64,000 nt of DNA from Bin80 sp965220935 (GTDB lineage: Bacteria; Bacteroidota; Rhodothermia; Rhodothermales; Bin80), in NCBI GenBank assembly GCA_965220935.1, contig OZ244857.1:620001-684000 (forward strand), written 5' to 3'. Within the stretch, counting starts at the first letter, position 1. The number at the start of each line of letters is the position of its first letter. A model generated the notes under the pieces. It worked only from the letters and a program-made list of their open reading frames with translations. It searched no databases and had not been told where the DNA came from. Shown piece by piece: positions 49,316 to 59,276 of the stretch. The translations under genes and the position numbers were made by a program.

Positions 49316-50130
49316 AGATTGAATTGTTCCTTGATATTTTGCAGGAATGGTTCATCATCAAGCGAGCGCCGAGCGGCGATGATTTGATGAGCATCTTCAC
49401 CCGCTAGATAACGTAATTGGTCTGAGTCATCTGTAGCAGCTTCAAAAATAACTTCTGCAACTAACTGTGGAGGAGACGCCTGCATCACCACGCTTGGATC
49501 CATAGCCTGCATAAAATTCTGAATGATTCCTTGATACTCCTCTAATTCGGGGTCAACCTGAAAATCAAATGAACGTCCAGCAAAGTCAGTGGCAATCATA
49601 CCAGGCTCAACTATTTTGACTTTTACACCTATTTGTGCAGCCTCAAAGGATAGAGACTCAGAGATTCCTTCAACGGCAAACTTTGTCCCATGATACAGAC
49701 TCCCTAGCGGGAATGTCATCTTTCCTCCGATAGAGGAGATGTTGATGATCACACCAGACTGATTGGCTCTGAAGTGAGGAAGGAGTGCCTTAGTTACATC
49801 CAATAAGCCAATGACATTCGTGTTAAATTGACGCACAATATTTTCTCTGGGGAATGATTCCAAGGGACCGAAAGCACCATACCCTGCGTTATTGACAACA
49901 ACATCAATTTGACCAAACACTTCTATCCCTTTCTTGATAGCACGATCAATGGAGTCAAGGTCAAGGACATCAAGGCGGGTAATGAGAACGTGTTCAAGAT
50001 CTGTTAAGTCTTCCTCTTTCTCTGGAGATCTCATAGTCGCGATGACATTCCATCCTTGATGATGGAAATGTGCTGCGGTCGCCTTTCCGATTCCAGTGCT
50101 GGAACCGGTGATTAATATTGTTTTGCTCAT
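49312..50130 (-). CDS. Short-chain dehydrogenase/reductase
   Basis: 272 residues, classical SDR. The cofactor loop is TGSSTGIG (9-16), NNAG is at 80-83, and the catalytic set is S133, Y146 and K150 in SLYHGTKFAVEG. The sequence VIVEPGMIATDF-like (KIVEPGMIATDFAG) is usual. Pro/Arg use after the second strand (MRSPEKEEDL) suggests NADP preference. The substrate is unknown. It is translationally coupled to the NAGPA-type lipoprotein. Confidence 0.92.
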   Translation of the reverse strand: MSKTILITGSSTGIGKATAAHFHHQGWNVIATMRSPEKEEDLTDLEHVLITRLDVLDLDSIDRAIKKGIEVFGQIDVVVNNAGYGAFGPLESFPRENIVRQFNTNVIGLLDVTKALLPHFRANQSGVIINISSIGGKMTFPLGSLYHGTKFAVEGISESLSFEAAQIGVKVKIVEPGMIATDFAGRSFDFQVDPELEEYQGIIQNFMQAMDPSVVMQASPPQLVAEVIFEAATDDSDQLRYLAGEDAHQIIAARRSLDDEPFLQNIKEQFNL

Positions 50131-50644
50131 GATAATTGGGTTTGATAAATGACTAACAGGAAGTAGGAATCCGAAGCATTGAGTGTTGTGATGACACAGG
50201 TTTGATCGGGTAAGTCGTTAGATGTGAATGTTCTCAGATTGCAAAAACAAAATTAGGGTGCATGTAGGAATTCAAATTTGAGAAAGGCATCTCTGAGAGC
50301 GCATGATCACAGATCTAAACTATATCTTTGTTGTATAGGCAATAAGAAATATTGTTTCAGAAATATCCAATGTGGAAATTTAATCCATTTTGGAGATGTT
50401 TTAATCAAAGGATTTGCGAGCACAAAGATTTTCGACAGAATTAATGCGAAATTCCATTTATCAAACCTTGAGAGCATCAATTATTGCTGCATGTAAGAAT
50501 AATCTATCCATGCGTAAGTAGGTTCTAATTTAGCAAACTCCATCCTGAACATTGAAAGCATAGTTAATGCGTAAAATAGGCTTCAACAATAGAAACCCAA
50601 CTTAAGGTATTGGCACCGGAGATGCTCACAGTGGAGCGGTGTCA
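50131..50644. other. Intergenic region
   Basis: 514 bp without a convincing gene. A 72-codon frame at 50278-50496 has Cys-rich, low-complexity composition and no family support. The SDR promoter should be here. Confidence 0.4.
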
Positions 50645-53458
50645 TCATTTCCAATCTGCGGTATAAGTTAATCGGAGATTGGTTGTACGTCCGAGTTTAG
50701 GAGCTCCAACGAACTCACGATGATTACTGTCAGTGGCATTATTGATTCCAATGTCCAAACGCAGAGCAGGACTGAATTTATAGCCTGCTCCTAAGTCTAA
50801 AATAAAGTAGGTTGGAATATTCCCGACGTAAGGGCCAGATCTTACAGGAAAGCCCTTCACATAACGGCCAGAAGCATTAACATTAAAGCCTTGACGACTC
50901 TCATACTGTCCACCGAGTTTCACTTTGATAGTGGACGCATTCAATGCAACAACACGGTCTTCAAGATCTTCACCTAGCTCTGTGTGATCAAAGAAATCAT
51001 CACTGACCCATGACATATTACCGAACATGGAAAACTCGCGAGACAGTAGAACCTGCAGTGAAACGTCAGCTCCGTAATAGTTCACATTGCCAAAATTTGG
51101 GTATGATAGCATCATTTCGGGGAAATTGCCGATGCCGGGATTATTTTCGTTTGGTTGGACAATGGCAATGGGTGTTTGAGGGGATGGCAGGGATTCACCA
51201 GCTACATCCACGAGTAATTGAGCAACTTGCTCAGGAGTCACTCTAAAAAGTCCAAGAGCAGCTGCCAGAGAAGTGTTATTCGTGATTCCAGTGGTAATAT
51301 CACGAATTAAATCCTGTGACAATTGTGGAACTAAAACAAAGGGAGTTCTGACTTGAAGTGCTCCCTGGAAATTCGTTTTTGTTGCGTAGTATACATCAGC
51401 GGCAACAAGTAAATTTTCTCCAAGAATTCCTTTATATCCAACCTCAAATGTCTGAGAGATTGTTGGTTTGAGGGGAGGGGCATCTAGTAGATCTGATACA
51501 TTCAAGTCTATGGACAATGTACTAAGATTAAGCGCTCCAAGAACACCTGGGCTAAACCCTTGAACGACCGTTGATTCAGGTCCTAATGATCTTTTTAAGG
51601 TAGCAATGAGTGGAACTGGAATATTGAGGCCTGCATTAGCAAGCAGTGCAGCTATATCTTCGTCTGGTATGGCGACAAGTTGTTGGTGTAGGAGGCCGTA
51701 GATCAGGCCTGTACTAATGCCAGCGGGGGTAGGAGCTCCTAAGAATCCAGGAATCATGCTTGACGCGACTAGATCTGTAGGTGCACCCAGAGCAAGATAA
51801 TTGGGATTCCGCATATAAGTAAAGCCAGTTGCTGCTCCTCGGCCTCGTACATTCACCCCCCCTGGAAGCGTAGCAGCTACTAGATCTAGGTAGTTGCTCG
51901 TTGCTGTGGGAGAGGCAAAGCTTCGATTGTAAGTTGCACGGAAACTGGAGCTTGGCGTAGGTTTGACGATTAAGCCAACACGAGGAGATAACTGTACTTT
52001 ATCAACAACATTATTGTAGTCTCCACGAAGAGCGAGTATTAACTCCAAACGATTTGTGATTTTTGTGGTTGACTGTCCATAGATTCCGTATTCATTAATG
52101 TTATCGTTGTCTTCATTGCGACCAAGAATCGTTCCTCTGGTATCGGGACGGGTTAAATCAAAATCGACTCCGAAGATTAACGATTGTCGAGCGCCTAGTT
52201 GAAGATCATATTGGGCCTGCATGACATACTCTTTGGAATACTCGACAACGGGATCTCCTCCGTAGACATAACTATCTCCAGAGTTGTTTACATTAGCATA
52301 GAATTGTGCAAATAAGCCACCGCTAGATAGCCTTGCTTGAGCATAAGAATAGCGAAAGTTATCGGCCTGAAGGGTTCCAATTCCACTTAATACTGCTCCT
52401 TTAAATTGACCAATCCCGCCATTCAAAGATAGTTTAGTAGCAGGTCCAAGGAGAAAATCTACATTGGTATTTACAGTGTACTTGTTGAAGTCGGTCTCAC
52501 GCTCACCATCTACAAAAATCTGAATAGCATCCTGTGGGTCTGGACATTGATCAAATTCCTCAGATGAAAGAATATCTGCTGAGCAATTTTCAAGACTAAA
52601 ATCATCTGCCTGTGAGTATGAACCAGTCACTTTCACACCGACAATATTTCCGAAAACTTTGGCAATACGTCCCTCAAAATTCAGATATGAGCGCTCTCCT
52701 CCACTGACAGCAACGGTAGCACCAGGGTGCGAAAAAGCATCCTTTGTAATGTAGTGAATCACTCCAGAATCTACTCCTGGTCCATAGAGCGCTGAACCGG
52801 GGCCTCGAACAATTTCTACCCGATCAAGGTCAACCGAAAGGTTCGGCATCAACGTATGAAGATTTACATCTAGTGAAGCTGAACCTGCATCACGATAGTC
52901 TGTCATGACCAGTGTTGCTCCACTAAATACATTTGCGAAGCCTCTCAAAACAACTTCATGTCTGTCAACTCCAGTTTGTGCAATATCTAACCCTGTCACA
53001 TTGCGTAGTGATGTGATTGTTGAGGGGCCAATTTTTCGGGTAAGATCTTGCGACAGGATGACATCGGTGGATGCGGGAGCGTCAAGAATTTTTTCCTGCC
53101 GCCGACTTGCAGTTATGAGAACCTGTTCTAAGCTCACGCCACTCGTCAACTGTATATCTAATATGTAGGTTTCCAGATTGGATACGGTGATGAGCGTTTC
53201 ATAGGGCTGATATCCAGTGTAAGATACTCGGATTAAACTAGATCCTAGTGGGATTTGACCAATGGTATATTCACCATTTTCATCGGTTGCAGCCCCTAGG
53301 CCAGAGTTAACATGAATCACGCTTGCTCCTGCTAAGGGGAGACCAAACTCAGAGTCAGTGACGATCCCTGAAATGGTCTGCGTATAGCCCAAGCTGCTAT
53401 ACATAAACAGTAAAGCGATGATGATTATGCTTTTGAAAGAGAGTTTAATTTTGGGCAT
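50645..53458 (-). CDS. TonB-dependent outer-membrane receptor
   Basis: 937 residues. A signal peptide (about 1-26) precedes a CarboxypepD-regulatory-like domain (about 28-110: TISGIVTDSEFGLPLAGASVIHV, then GEYTIGQIPLGSSLIRVSYTGY). A plug domain follows (about 120-245: ASTDVILSQDLTRKIGPSTITSLRNVTGLDIAQTG, VEIVRGPGSALYGPG), then the 22-stranded barrel ending in NLRLTYTADWK with the C-terminal aromatic. No SusD partner is adjacent, so it is not a SusCD pair; siderophore, cobalamin or oligosaccharide uptake are all possible. A TnpB element ends 72 bp before its start and may have separated it from its native promoter. Confidence 0.93.
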   Translation of the reverse strand: MPKIKLSFKSIIIIALLFMYSSLGYTQTISGIVTDSEFGLPLAGASVIHVNSGLGAATDENGEYTIGQIPLGSSLIRVSYTGYQPYETLITVSNLETYILDIQLTSGVSLEQVLITASRRQEKILDAPASTDVILSQDLTRKIGPSTITSLRNVTGLDIAQTGVDRHEVVLRGFANVFSGATLVMTDYRDAGSASLDVNLHTLMPNLSVDLDRVEIVRGPGSALYGPGVDSGVIHYITKDAFSHPGATVAVSGGERSYLNFEGRIAKVFGNIVGVKVTGSYSQADDFSLENCSADILSSEEFDQCPDPQDAIQIFVDGERETDFNKYTVNTNVDFLLGPATKLSLNGGIGQFKGAVLSGIGTLQADNFRYSYAQARLSSGGLFAQFYANVNNSGDSYVYGGDPVVEYSKEYVMQAQYDLQLGARQSLIFGVDFDLTRPDTRGTILGRNEDNDNINEYGIYGQSTTKITNRLELILALRGDYNNVVDKVQLSPRVGLIVKPTPSSSFRATYNRSFASPTATSNYLDLVAATLPGGVNVRGRGAATGFTYMRNPNYLALGAPTDLVASSMIPGFLGAPTPAGISTGLIYGLLHQQLVAIPDEDIAALLANAGLNIPVPLIATLKRSLGPESTVVQGFSPGVLGALNLSTLSIDLNVSDLLDAPPLKPTISQTFEVGYKGILGENLLVAADVYYATKTNFQGALQVRTPFVLVPQLSQDLIRDITTGITNNTSLAAALGLFRVTPEQVAQLLVDVAGESLPSPQTPIAIVQPNENNPGIGNFPEMMLSYPNFGNVNYYGADVSLQVLLSREFSMFGNMSWVSDDFFDHTELGEDLEDRVVALNASTIKVKLGGQYESRQGFNVNASGRYVKGFPVRSGPYVGNIPTYFILDLGAGYKFSPALRLDIGINNATDSNHREFVGAPKLGRTTNLRLTYTADWK

Positions 53459-53530
53459 TATATATCTAATTACACAAATGGTGGTTAGATTCGGATTGAC
53501 GCTTCAACACCCGTGCCTCCAAAAGAGGTC
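53459..53530 (-). promoter_or_regulatory. Probable right end / guide-RNA region of the TnpB element
   Basis: The 72 bp after the tnpB stop contain a short hairpin, CCTC-TTTT-GAGG-like, and a TTGA-AGCG-TCAA palindrome near the end, as in IS200/IS605 right ends. By analogy with known elements the guide RNA would span the 3' end of tnpB and this stretch. Its boundary is not proven. It doubles as the 5' region of the TonB receptor gene. Confidence 0.45.
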
Positions 53531-54709
53531 TTATGTAGGCTCCAATCCATTAAAGGACGCCAACCCCGACGCCCTGATGTTTAATGCAGCATTTACATCT
53601 GCATTCAATTGATGATTACAGGGCTGACACAAAAACGTACGTTGTGTCTTCCGATTATCGTCACTCACATGTCCACACTTGGAACACCTCTGGCTGGTAT
53701 ACGGTGGATGTGCCTTGACAACCACCCCACGCTCTTCCAAATATCGTTCCAACTGTCCCCACCCTGTTTCTCGGATGACACGATTCAATCCTGTTTTCTG
53801 CTTCACATTCTTTCTAGGGTTCTCTACCGTACCCTTGACGCTTGTTGTCATACTTTTGGTTTTCAAGTCCTCCATCAAGATAAGATCCGATTGAATACTA
53901 ATTCCCTTTGCAATGTGTATCAGATCATTCTGTCTTATGTTTGCAATTTCATGTTGATGCCTCCCAATGGTTTTAAGCAGTTTTCCGTACCGCTGACTTC
54001 CACGCTTACACCTTGATAAATGCTTTTGAAGTTTCTTCGCACGTTGAACGTGATGGGACGTATCCGTCAAATACCAAATCTTTCCCGTACTATCGGCTAC
54101 CTGACTCACATTCCGATCTACTCCGATTCCTTTGCCATCCATGCGACATTCCACAGCATCTCCCTCAAAGACAAGGGTCATGTACCACTTACCTTGATCC
54201 TCAAAAATATGTCCACACTTGGCTTTGGGATTGGGATACCTGTTCACGCGCTTCCAATCCATCAACTTAATCCGAAGTCTACGCCTTAGACGAAAATAGC
54301 CATTTTCTGAGAGGCGATGATCAAGATCAATGGCAAGAGACTTTTTCGCCTCACCTTTCTTTTTAAACTCCGGGTGTGCCCCTGTTCCCTTGAAAAACTG
54401 GTTAAATGCATTTGATACATCCTGTAACCCCGTTTGAGTCAAGACGGCAGGATACGCTTTCAGCCATTGCACATCTTCCTTATGCTTCCTATACCATTTA
54501 TAGAGAGAGAAATAGGAGGAGTCGGATTGACCTGTTTCTTTATATTGCTTACCCAGACACGCTACAGCAGCATTCCACAAATATCGATTCGCTGCTGCAA
54601 GTCCATTAAGAAATTGGTATGATTTCTTACTCCCCCGAATCCGAAAACGAATCGTTACCTGTGAGCGTGAACCATAGTTGTTTTTCTTCTTTAAAGCCCT
54701 TGCGGACAT
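53531..54709 (-). mobile_element. tnpB: TnpB-type RNA-guided endonuclease (IS200/IS605 OrfB), solitary
   Basis: 392 residues. The RuvC-like catalytic residues are intact: D198 in GIGVDRNVSQ, E280 in LILMEDLKT and D371 in NADVNAALNI. The zinc ribbon has all four cysteines (C342, C345, C361, C364). No tnpA (Y1 transposase) lies next to it, so it is a stand-alone tnpB or a non-autonomous element moved in trans. TnpB uses a guide RNA derived from the element right end to cut DNA that lacks the insertion and so maintains the element. The start MSARALKKKNN is the first Met in frame. Confidence 0.92.
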
Positions 54710-55236
54710 AGGATTAAGTGTAAGTTGATGTTATGGTAAGTAATAGGGTAGATTCGCAGTTATGCTATTGTGTCCGTTAGACTCCACAGCGTTGAAAAAT
54801 TTTGCCGTGCGTAACATTCTATATAATTCCCTTAATTTTCATCAGAAAAGGCGGAGCCCATTGTTAGCAGATAAATTACAAAAGTACTTTGAATTTAATA
54901 CAATTTCTCAAAGGATCATTCAAATGCAAGGATAATGAAAACTTCTATGGCAAATTCAATCAACACGAACGCCAATATCTGAATGCGTGCAATATCTCTG
55001 ATCTTGTATCATTGTTAGGAGCTTAATACGGAGTTGTGTTCCAGTAGATGGACATTAGATTGTTTGATGAAATTAGCTGACCGCAAGGATAATGGATCTA
55101 GAAATCATCAATTCTCAGATCAAATCGCTCCGTCATGAATACTATGGGCTATAAGGCTAAGTTTTAAACTTAGTGGGAATTACTGATATTTCATAAGCTT
55201 TTTAGCAAATTTAATGTTAAAGATGGAATAAGTACC
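54710..55236. other. Intergenic, left flank of tnpB
   Basis: No gene. It should contain the left end of the TnpB element just upstream of 54710; I could not fix the boundary. The remainder is AT-rich and degenerate. Confidence 0.4.
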
Positions 55237-56018
55237 TCAACAGACACGGCTCGCGGACGGTTGAGCCATGGGGGCATAATAGGCAGATGTTGCCAATCTG
55301 CCTGATTATTTTGGCTTTGTTTCAGTAGAACATTTCTCTATGGGGAACAGGACTGAGCTGGCAATTGTATACCCCTTAAACTAACTCATATTTTATCATG
55401 GAAACCAAATCAAACGCTACGTCCAGCCCTCGCACTCGTGCTTTTGTGTTGTTGCGGAAGTTGGATAAAAACGGATCCTTGACTGAAGCAGAAACCCACG
55501 AACTCGTGGAAATTCAGGCGGATCTACCGGCCGATTCAGTTAAGTCTGAAATTAATTCATTCAAGGGGATTGTCGATGCCAGATTTGAGACAGTGGACGC
55601 ACGGTTTGATTCAGTAGACACACGGTTTGATTCAATGGAAAAACGATTTGATTCAATGGAAAAACGGTTTGATTCAGTGATTAGATTGCTCAAGATTACT
55701 ATAACTACTGGTATCGGTATTGTCCTGACCATGGGTGGATGGCTGATAAGATCAATCATCACCGGTGGTATTTAACTCGCGGTTTGCCAATACAGGATAG
55801 CATTCAACCGCCCGGCGGCGGACTGACCAGCAATCATAAAATTTCCATTGAGCACTCCTCAATGTTACCTATGCGCCTTGGTCTTCCCCATCTGCCAAGA
55901 ATAATTTCACATCGTTGGTATCTACCTCTCATGTGCACTTGCTCACTGCCCCCGATCATGCCCAGCGTGACGACATCAACCTGACTATCCGAATGAGTCA
56001 GATCTTGACCTGTACGTA
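55237..56018 (+). repeat. Dispersed ~0.8-kb repeat unit, copy B
   Basis: Inverted relative to copy A (2275-3110). The shared sequence starts at about 55237 and runs through the leader (with the CAGGACTGAGCTGGCAATTG block), the coiled-coil gene and about 240 bp downstream, ending about 25 bp before the truncated hsdM frame. It has three fewer 21-bp heptad repeats than copy A. Confidence 0.85.
55398..55775 (+). CDS. Heptad-repeat coiled-coil protein with C-terminal membrane anchor (copy B)
   Basis: 125 residues. Apart from five rather than eight heptads (ARFETVD, ARFDSVD, TRFDSME, KRFDSME, KRFDSVI) it is almost identical to copy A. The N-terminal 60 residues (AFVLLRKLDKNGSLTEAETHELVEIQADLPADSV) match copy A nearly residue for residue, as does the C-terminal membrane segment. 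Conserved frame and conserved amino acids despite neighbouring DNA divergence suggest selection on the protein. Function unknown. Confidence 0.75.
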   Translation: METKSNATSSPRTRAFVLLRKLDKNGSLTEAETHELVEIQADLPADSVKSEINSFKGIVDARFETVDARFDSVDTRFDSMEKRFDSMEKRFDSVIRLLKITITTGIGIVLTMGGWLIRSIITGGI

Positions 56019-56043
56019 TAATTAATATTAATGACGGGGCGAT

Positions 56044-57414
56044 TTGAGCGACCGCGAAGCGGAATCCGCGCGTGAGGTGATTGTCAAGGAAAAAGGCTTC
56101 TATATCCTTCCGTCGGAGCTCTTTGTGAATTTACGCGCCCGTGCTCGCGATGATGAAAACCTCAATGTCACCCTACACCGCATCTTCACCAATATTGAAA
56201 CCTCGGCCATTGGAACCGAAAGCGAGAATGATATGAGGGGCTTATTTGAGGATGTGGATGTTAACAGCACCAAATTAGGATCAACGGTGGCCAAGAGAAA
56301 TGAAAAACTGGTCAAACTCCTCAGTGCGATTGGGGATTTGCCGCTCAATGACACGGAGGACTTTTCTTCAAACACCATTGATTTGTTTGGGGATGCCTAT
56401 GAGTTTCTGATGACGATGTATGCCTCAGCTGCGGGGAAATCTGGTGGAGAGTTTTTCACTCCGCAGGAGGTCTCTGAGCTCCTTGCACGCATGACCGTGG
56501 TGGGCAAAGATGAAGTCTCAAAAGTCTATGATCCAGCCTGCGGCTCTGGCTCGTTACTGTTAAAATTTGCCAAAGTGCTCGGACGCGACAATGTGCGGTT
56601 AGGCTTCTTTGGCCAAGAAATCAATTTGACGACCTATAATTTGTGTAGAATCAACATGTTTTTGCACAACATCAATTTTGAGCAATTTGATATTGCGCAT
56701 GGCGACACGCTGACCGATCCTGCCCATCTTGATGATGGCCCGTTTGAAGCGATTGTTTCTAATCCTCCCTACTCAATCAAGTGGGAGGGAAAAAACAACC
56801 CTCTGTTGATCAATGATCCTCGGTTTTCTCCCGCAGGTGTACTGGCGCCTGCCAGTAAAGCAGATCTTGCATTTACGATGCATATCCTTTCCTGTCTGGC
56901 GGTCAATGGCACCGCTGCGATTGTTGAGTTTCCAGGGGTGCTATATCGCAGTGGAACAGAACAGAAGATTCGTCAGTATCTGATGACCCATAACTATGTT
57001 GATGCGGTGATTCAGTTACCCCCAGACCTCTTTTTTGGCACAACGATCGCGACCTGCATTATTGTCTTGAAAAAGTCAAAATTAGATGATGCGGTTTTAT
57101 TTATTGATGCCTCGGATGCATATGTGCGTAGTGGCAATAAGAATCAACTCGCTGAAAAGCATCAGACAAAGATTCTTGATGTATTTGCTCAGCGCCAGAG
57201 CCGTGACTACTTTGCAGTGCTGGTAGACAAACAGACGATTATAGAAAACGAGTATAACCTTGCGGTTTCGTCGTATGTTGAGACAGAGGATACCCGTGAA
57301 AAAATAAATATTTTGGACCTCAATGCAAAGATTGCGAAAATCGTTGCAAGGCAAGCTGAGCTACGACGAAAGATTGAGGCGATTGTCATGGACCTAGAAC
57401 TTCTTGATCAATGA
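56044..57414 (+). pseudogene. hsdM: Type I restriction-modification methyltransferase (HsdM), 5'-truncated
   Basis: The open frame gives 456 residues from a TTG. Its first residues, LSDREAESAREVI, correspond to about residue 45-50 of intact HsdM (normally preceded by a FIFYKF-like helix), and an in-frame TGA at 56032 shows that no upstream coding remains. The SAM-binding motif DPACGSGS (163-170) and catalytic NPPY (240-243) are intact, and GGEFFTPQEV is present. The missing piece is the start of the N-terminal helical domain that contacts HsdS/DNA. The repeat unit copy B ends about 25 bp upstream, so that insertion or deletion probably removed the gene start. hsdS overlaps the 3' end (ATGA). 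Confidence 0.85.
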
Positions 57415-58652
57415 ATAGCATTGAGAAACTTGTTGCGAAATTGTGCCCAGATGGAGTGGAGTTTCGGGCGCTGGGGGAGTTATGTATTATTAACCGGGGT
57501 AGAGTAATATCTAAGGACTATCTACGTAAGCATTCTGGTCCATACCCAGTGTATTCATCTCAAACGATGAATGGTGGAGTATTTGGTATGATTGATACCT
57601 ACGACTATGATTTTGAGTCTGTAACCTGGACGACTGATGGCGCTAATGCTGGTTCCGTGTTCTATCACAGAGGTGGAGAAAAATTCAGTATAACTAATGT
57701 ATGTGGCTTGTTAAGAATCAGTGATGAAAATCGGATAATTACCAAGTTTCTTTACTACATACTCGGAAACCATACTTCAGATCACGTCAACAAAGGAATG
57801 GGCAATCCGAAATTAATGAGTAATACCATGAAAAAAATTCGCATCCCCGTTCCTCCGCTTGAAATCCAACAAGAGATCGTAAATATCTTAGATACGTTTA
57901 CAGAGTTGTTGGTTGAGTTGGAGGCTGAATTGGAGGCGCGGCGTCTACAGTATCAGTATTACCGAGATGAACTGCTGAATTTCTCAGGAGCACCTTCAGC
58001 CATCCACCGTTCCTTAGGGCTTCATACAACAGACAAAGTTGAATTTAAGGCGCTAAAAGATCTCGGATCAACATATGGTGGGCTCACTGGAAAGAATAAA
58101 AGTGATTTTACAGATGGTAATGCACGCTATATTACATACCTTAACATAGCAAATAATATCTCAGTTGACACGACCGAAAATGAGTTTGTGAAAGTGACTG
58201 AAAAAGAAAAGCAAAATCGGATTGAGCTCGGAGATGTGCTGTTTACGGGCTCCTCAGAAACACCAAATGAAGTTGGGATGTCGTCAGAAGTATGTAGTCA
58301 TCCTGCTGATCCCATCTTTCTCAATAGTTTCTGCTTCGGTTTTCGGTTTGATGACAAAGATTTGTTTGAATCCGGATTCTTGAAATATCTGTTCAGGAGT
58401 AACGATATAAGAAAGCAGATCATTAAATGTGCAAATGGAGTGACTCGATTTAATATTTCAAAAAATAGATTTATGAAGATTTTCATCCCCATTCCTCCGC
58501 TTGAAATACAACGCGAGATCGTCTCTATCCTTGACAAGTTTGAGGCACTGATTAACGACCTCTCCGTAGGAATACCCGCAGAAATTGATGCCCGCCGTCA
58601 ACAATACGAATATTACCGAAACAAGCTACTCACGTTCAAAGAAAAAGTATAA
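57411..58652 (+). CDS. hsdS: Type I restriction-modification specificity subunit (HsdS)
   Basis: 413 residues with two target-recognition domains, each followed by a conserved helix: first half VPPLEIQQEIVNILDTFTELLVELEAELEARRLQYQYYRDELL (about 155-195), second half IPPLEIQREIVSILDKFEALINDL...RRQQYEYYRNKLLTF (about 360-410). The two repeats define a bipartite target. The two recognition domains differ, so the target sequence halves differ; the target cannot be deduced. Translationally coupled to hsdM. No hsdR is found in the window. Confidence 0.92.
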   Translation: MNSIEKLVAKLCPDGVEFRALGELCIINRGRVISKDYLRKHSGPYPVYSSQTMNGGVFGMIDTYDYDFESVTWTTDGANAGSVFYHRGGEKFSITNVCGLLRISDENRIITKFLYYILGNHTSDHVNKGMGNPKLMSNTMKKIRIPVPPLEIQQEIVNILDTFTELLVELEAELEARRLQYQYYRDELLNFSGAPSAIHRSLGLHTTDKVEFKALKDLGSTYGGLTGKNKSDFTDGNARYITYLNIANNISVDTTENEFVKVTEKEKQNRIELGDVLFTGSSETPNEVGMSSEVCSHPADPIFLNSFCFGFRFDDKDLFESGFLKYLFRSNDIRKQIIKCANGVTRFNISKNRFMKIFIPIPPLEIQREIVSILDKFEALINDLSVGIPAEIDARRQQYEYYRNKLLTFKEKV

Positions 58653-59276
58653 CGAAGATGCGTCCACCACATATTGAACCAATCGCCCTGTCACAACAGA
58701 GCACAGTCGTTGCAGAATATCAACCCCACAAAGGCACTATTTAATAGGAATATGTATAATTCCCAAAATTTTACATAGAAAAAGTCGAAAGAGTAATCGC
58801 AAAAGGAAACGGAGAGACGCAATTACCTCAAATATTCTGATATATTGGAATACTGAATCCAAAAACCGATGCAGATTCTGCTGCATAGTGCCCGTCCAGA
58901 AAAGCACCTAACAGCGCTGCATCGCCCATTCTGTATGGGTTGATAGCTTCAAAATAAACGTTATTTTGTTGCGAAGATTTTGCGGCCATTTTCTAGATTA
59001 CGCGTTAAAAGTACTAAAAATGGGAGTTTTCAGTATAACCCCTGTTGTTTGTCACCTTGAATTCACACATCTTCGGAAATCCTCAAACGAAATGATCTGC
59101 GATAAATGTCATATAGAATAGGAACTTCAAAGAAAATTTTCTATTTATGGACGGGCACTACATAGCTCCAAAAATCACATCTGGATACTGTCGTTACGTG
59201 TGTAACCCAACTTTTTGTATTATACGGAAACAAATTCATACGCATCTTCATGTCATTTAACCAATCTATAAACTTC
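58653..59276. other. Intergenic with a small ORF/remnant (58828-58989, minus)
   Basis: A minus-strand frame of 53 codons from ATG 58989 (MAAKSSQQNNVYFEAINPYR..., then LLGAFLDGHYAAES) has coding-like composition. A second DGHY-encoding piece in inverted orientation lies near 59155 (GGACGGGCACTA matched in both). These look like remnants of one duplicated or rearranged gene; no family was recognised. The remainder is leader of AAA copy 3. Confidence 0.4.
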
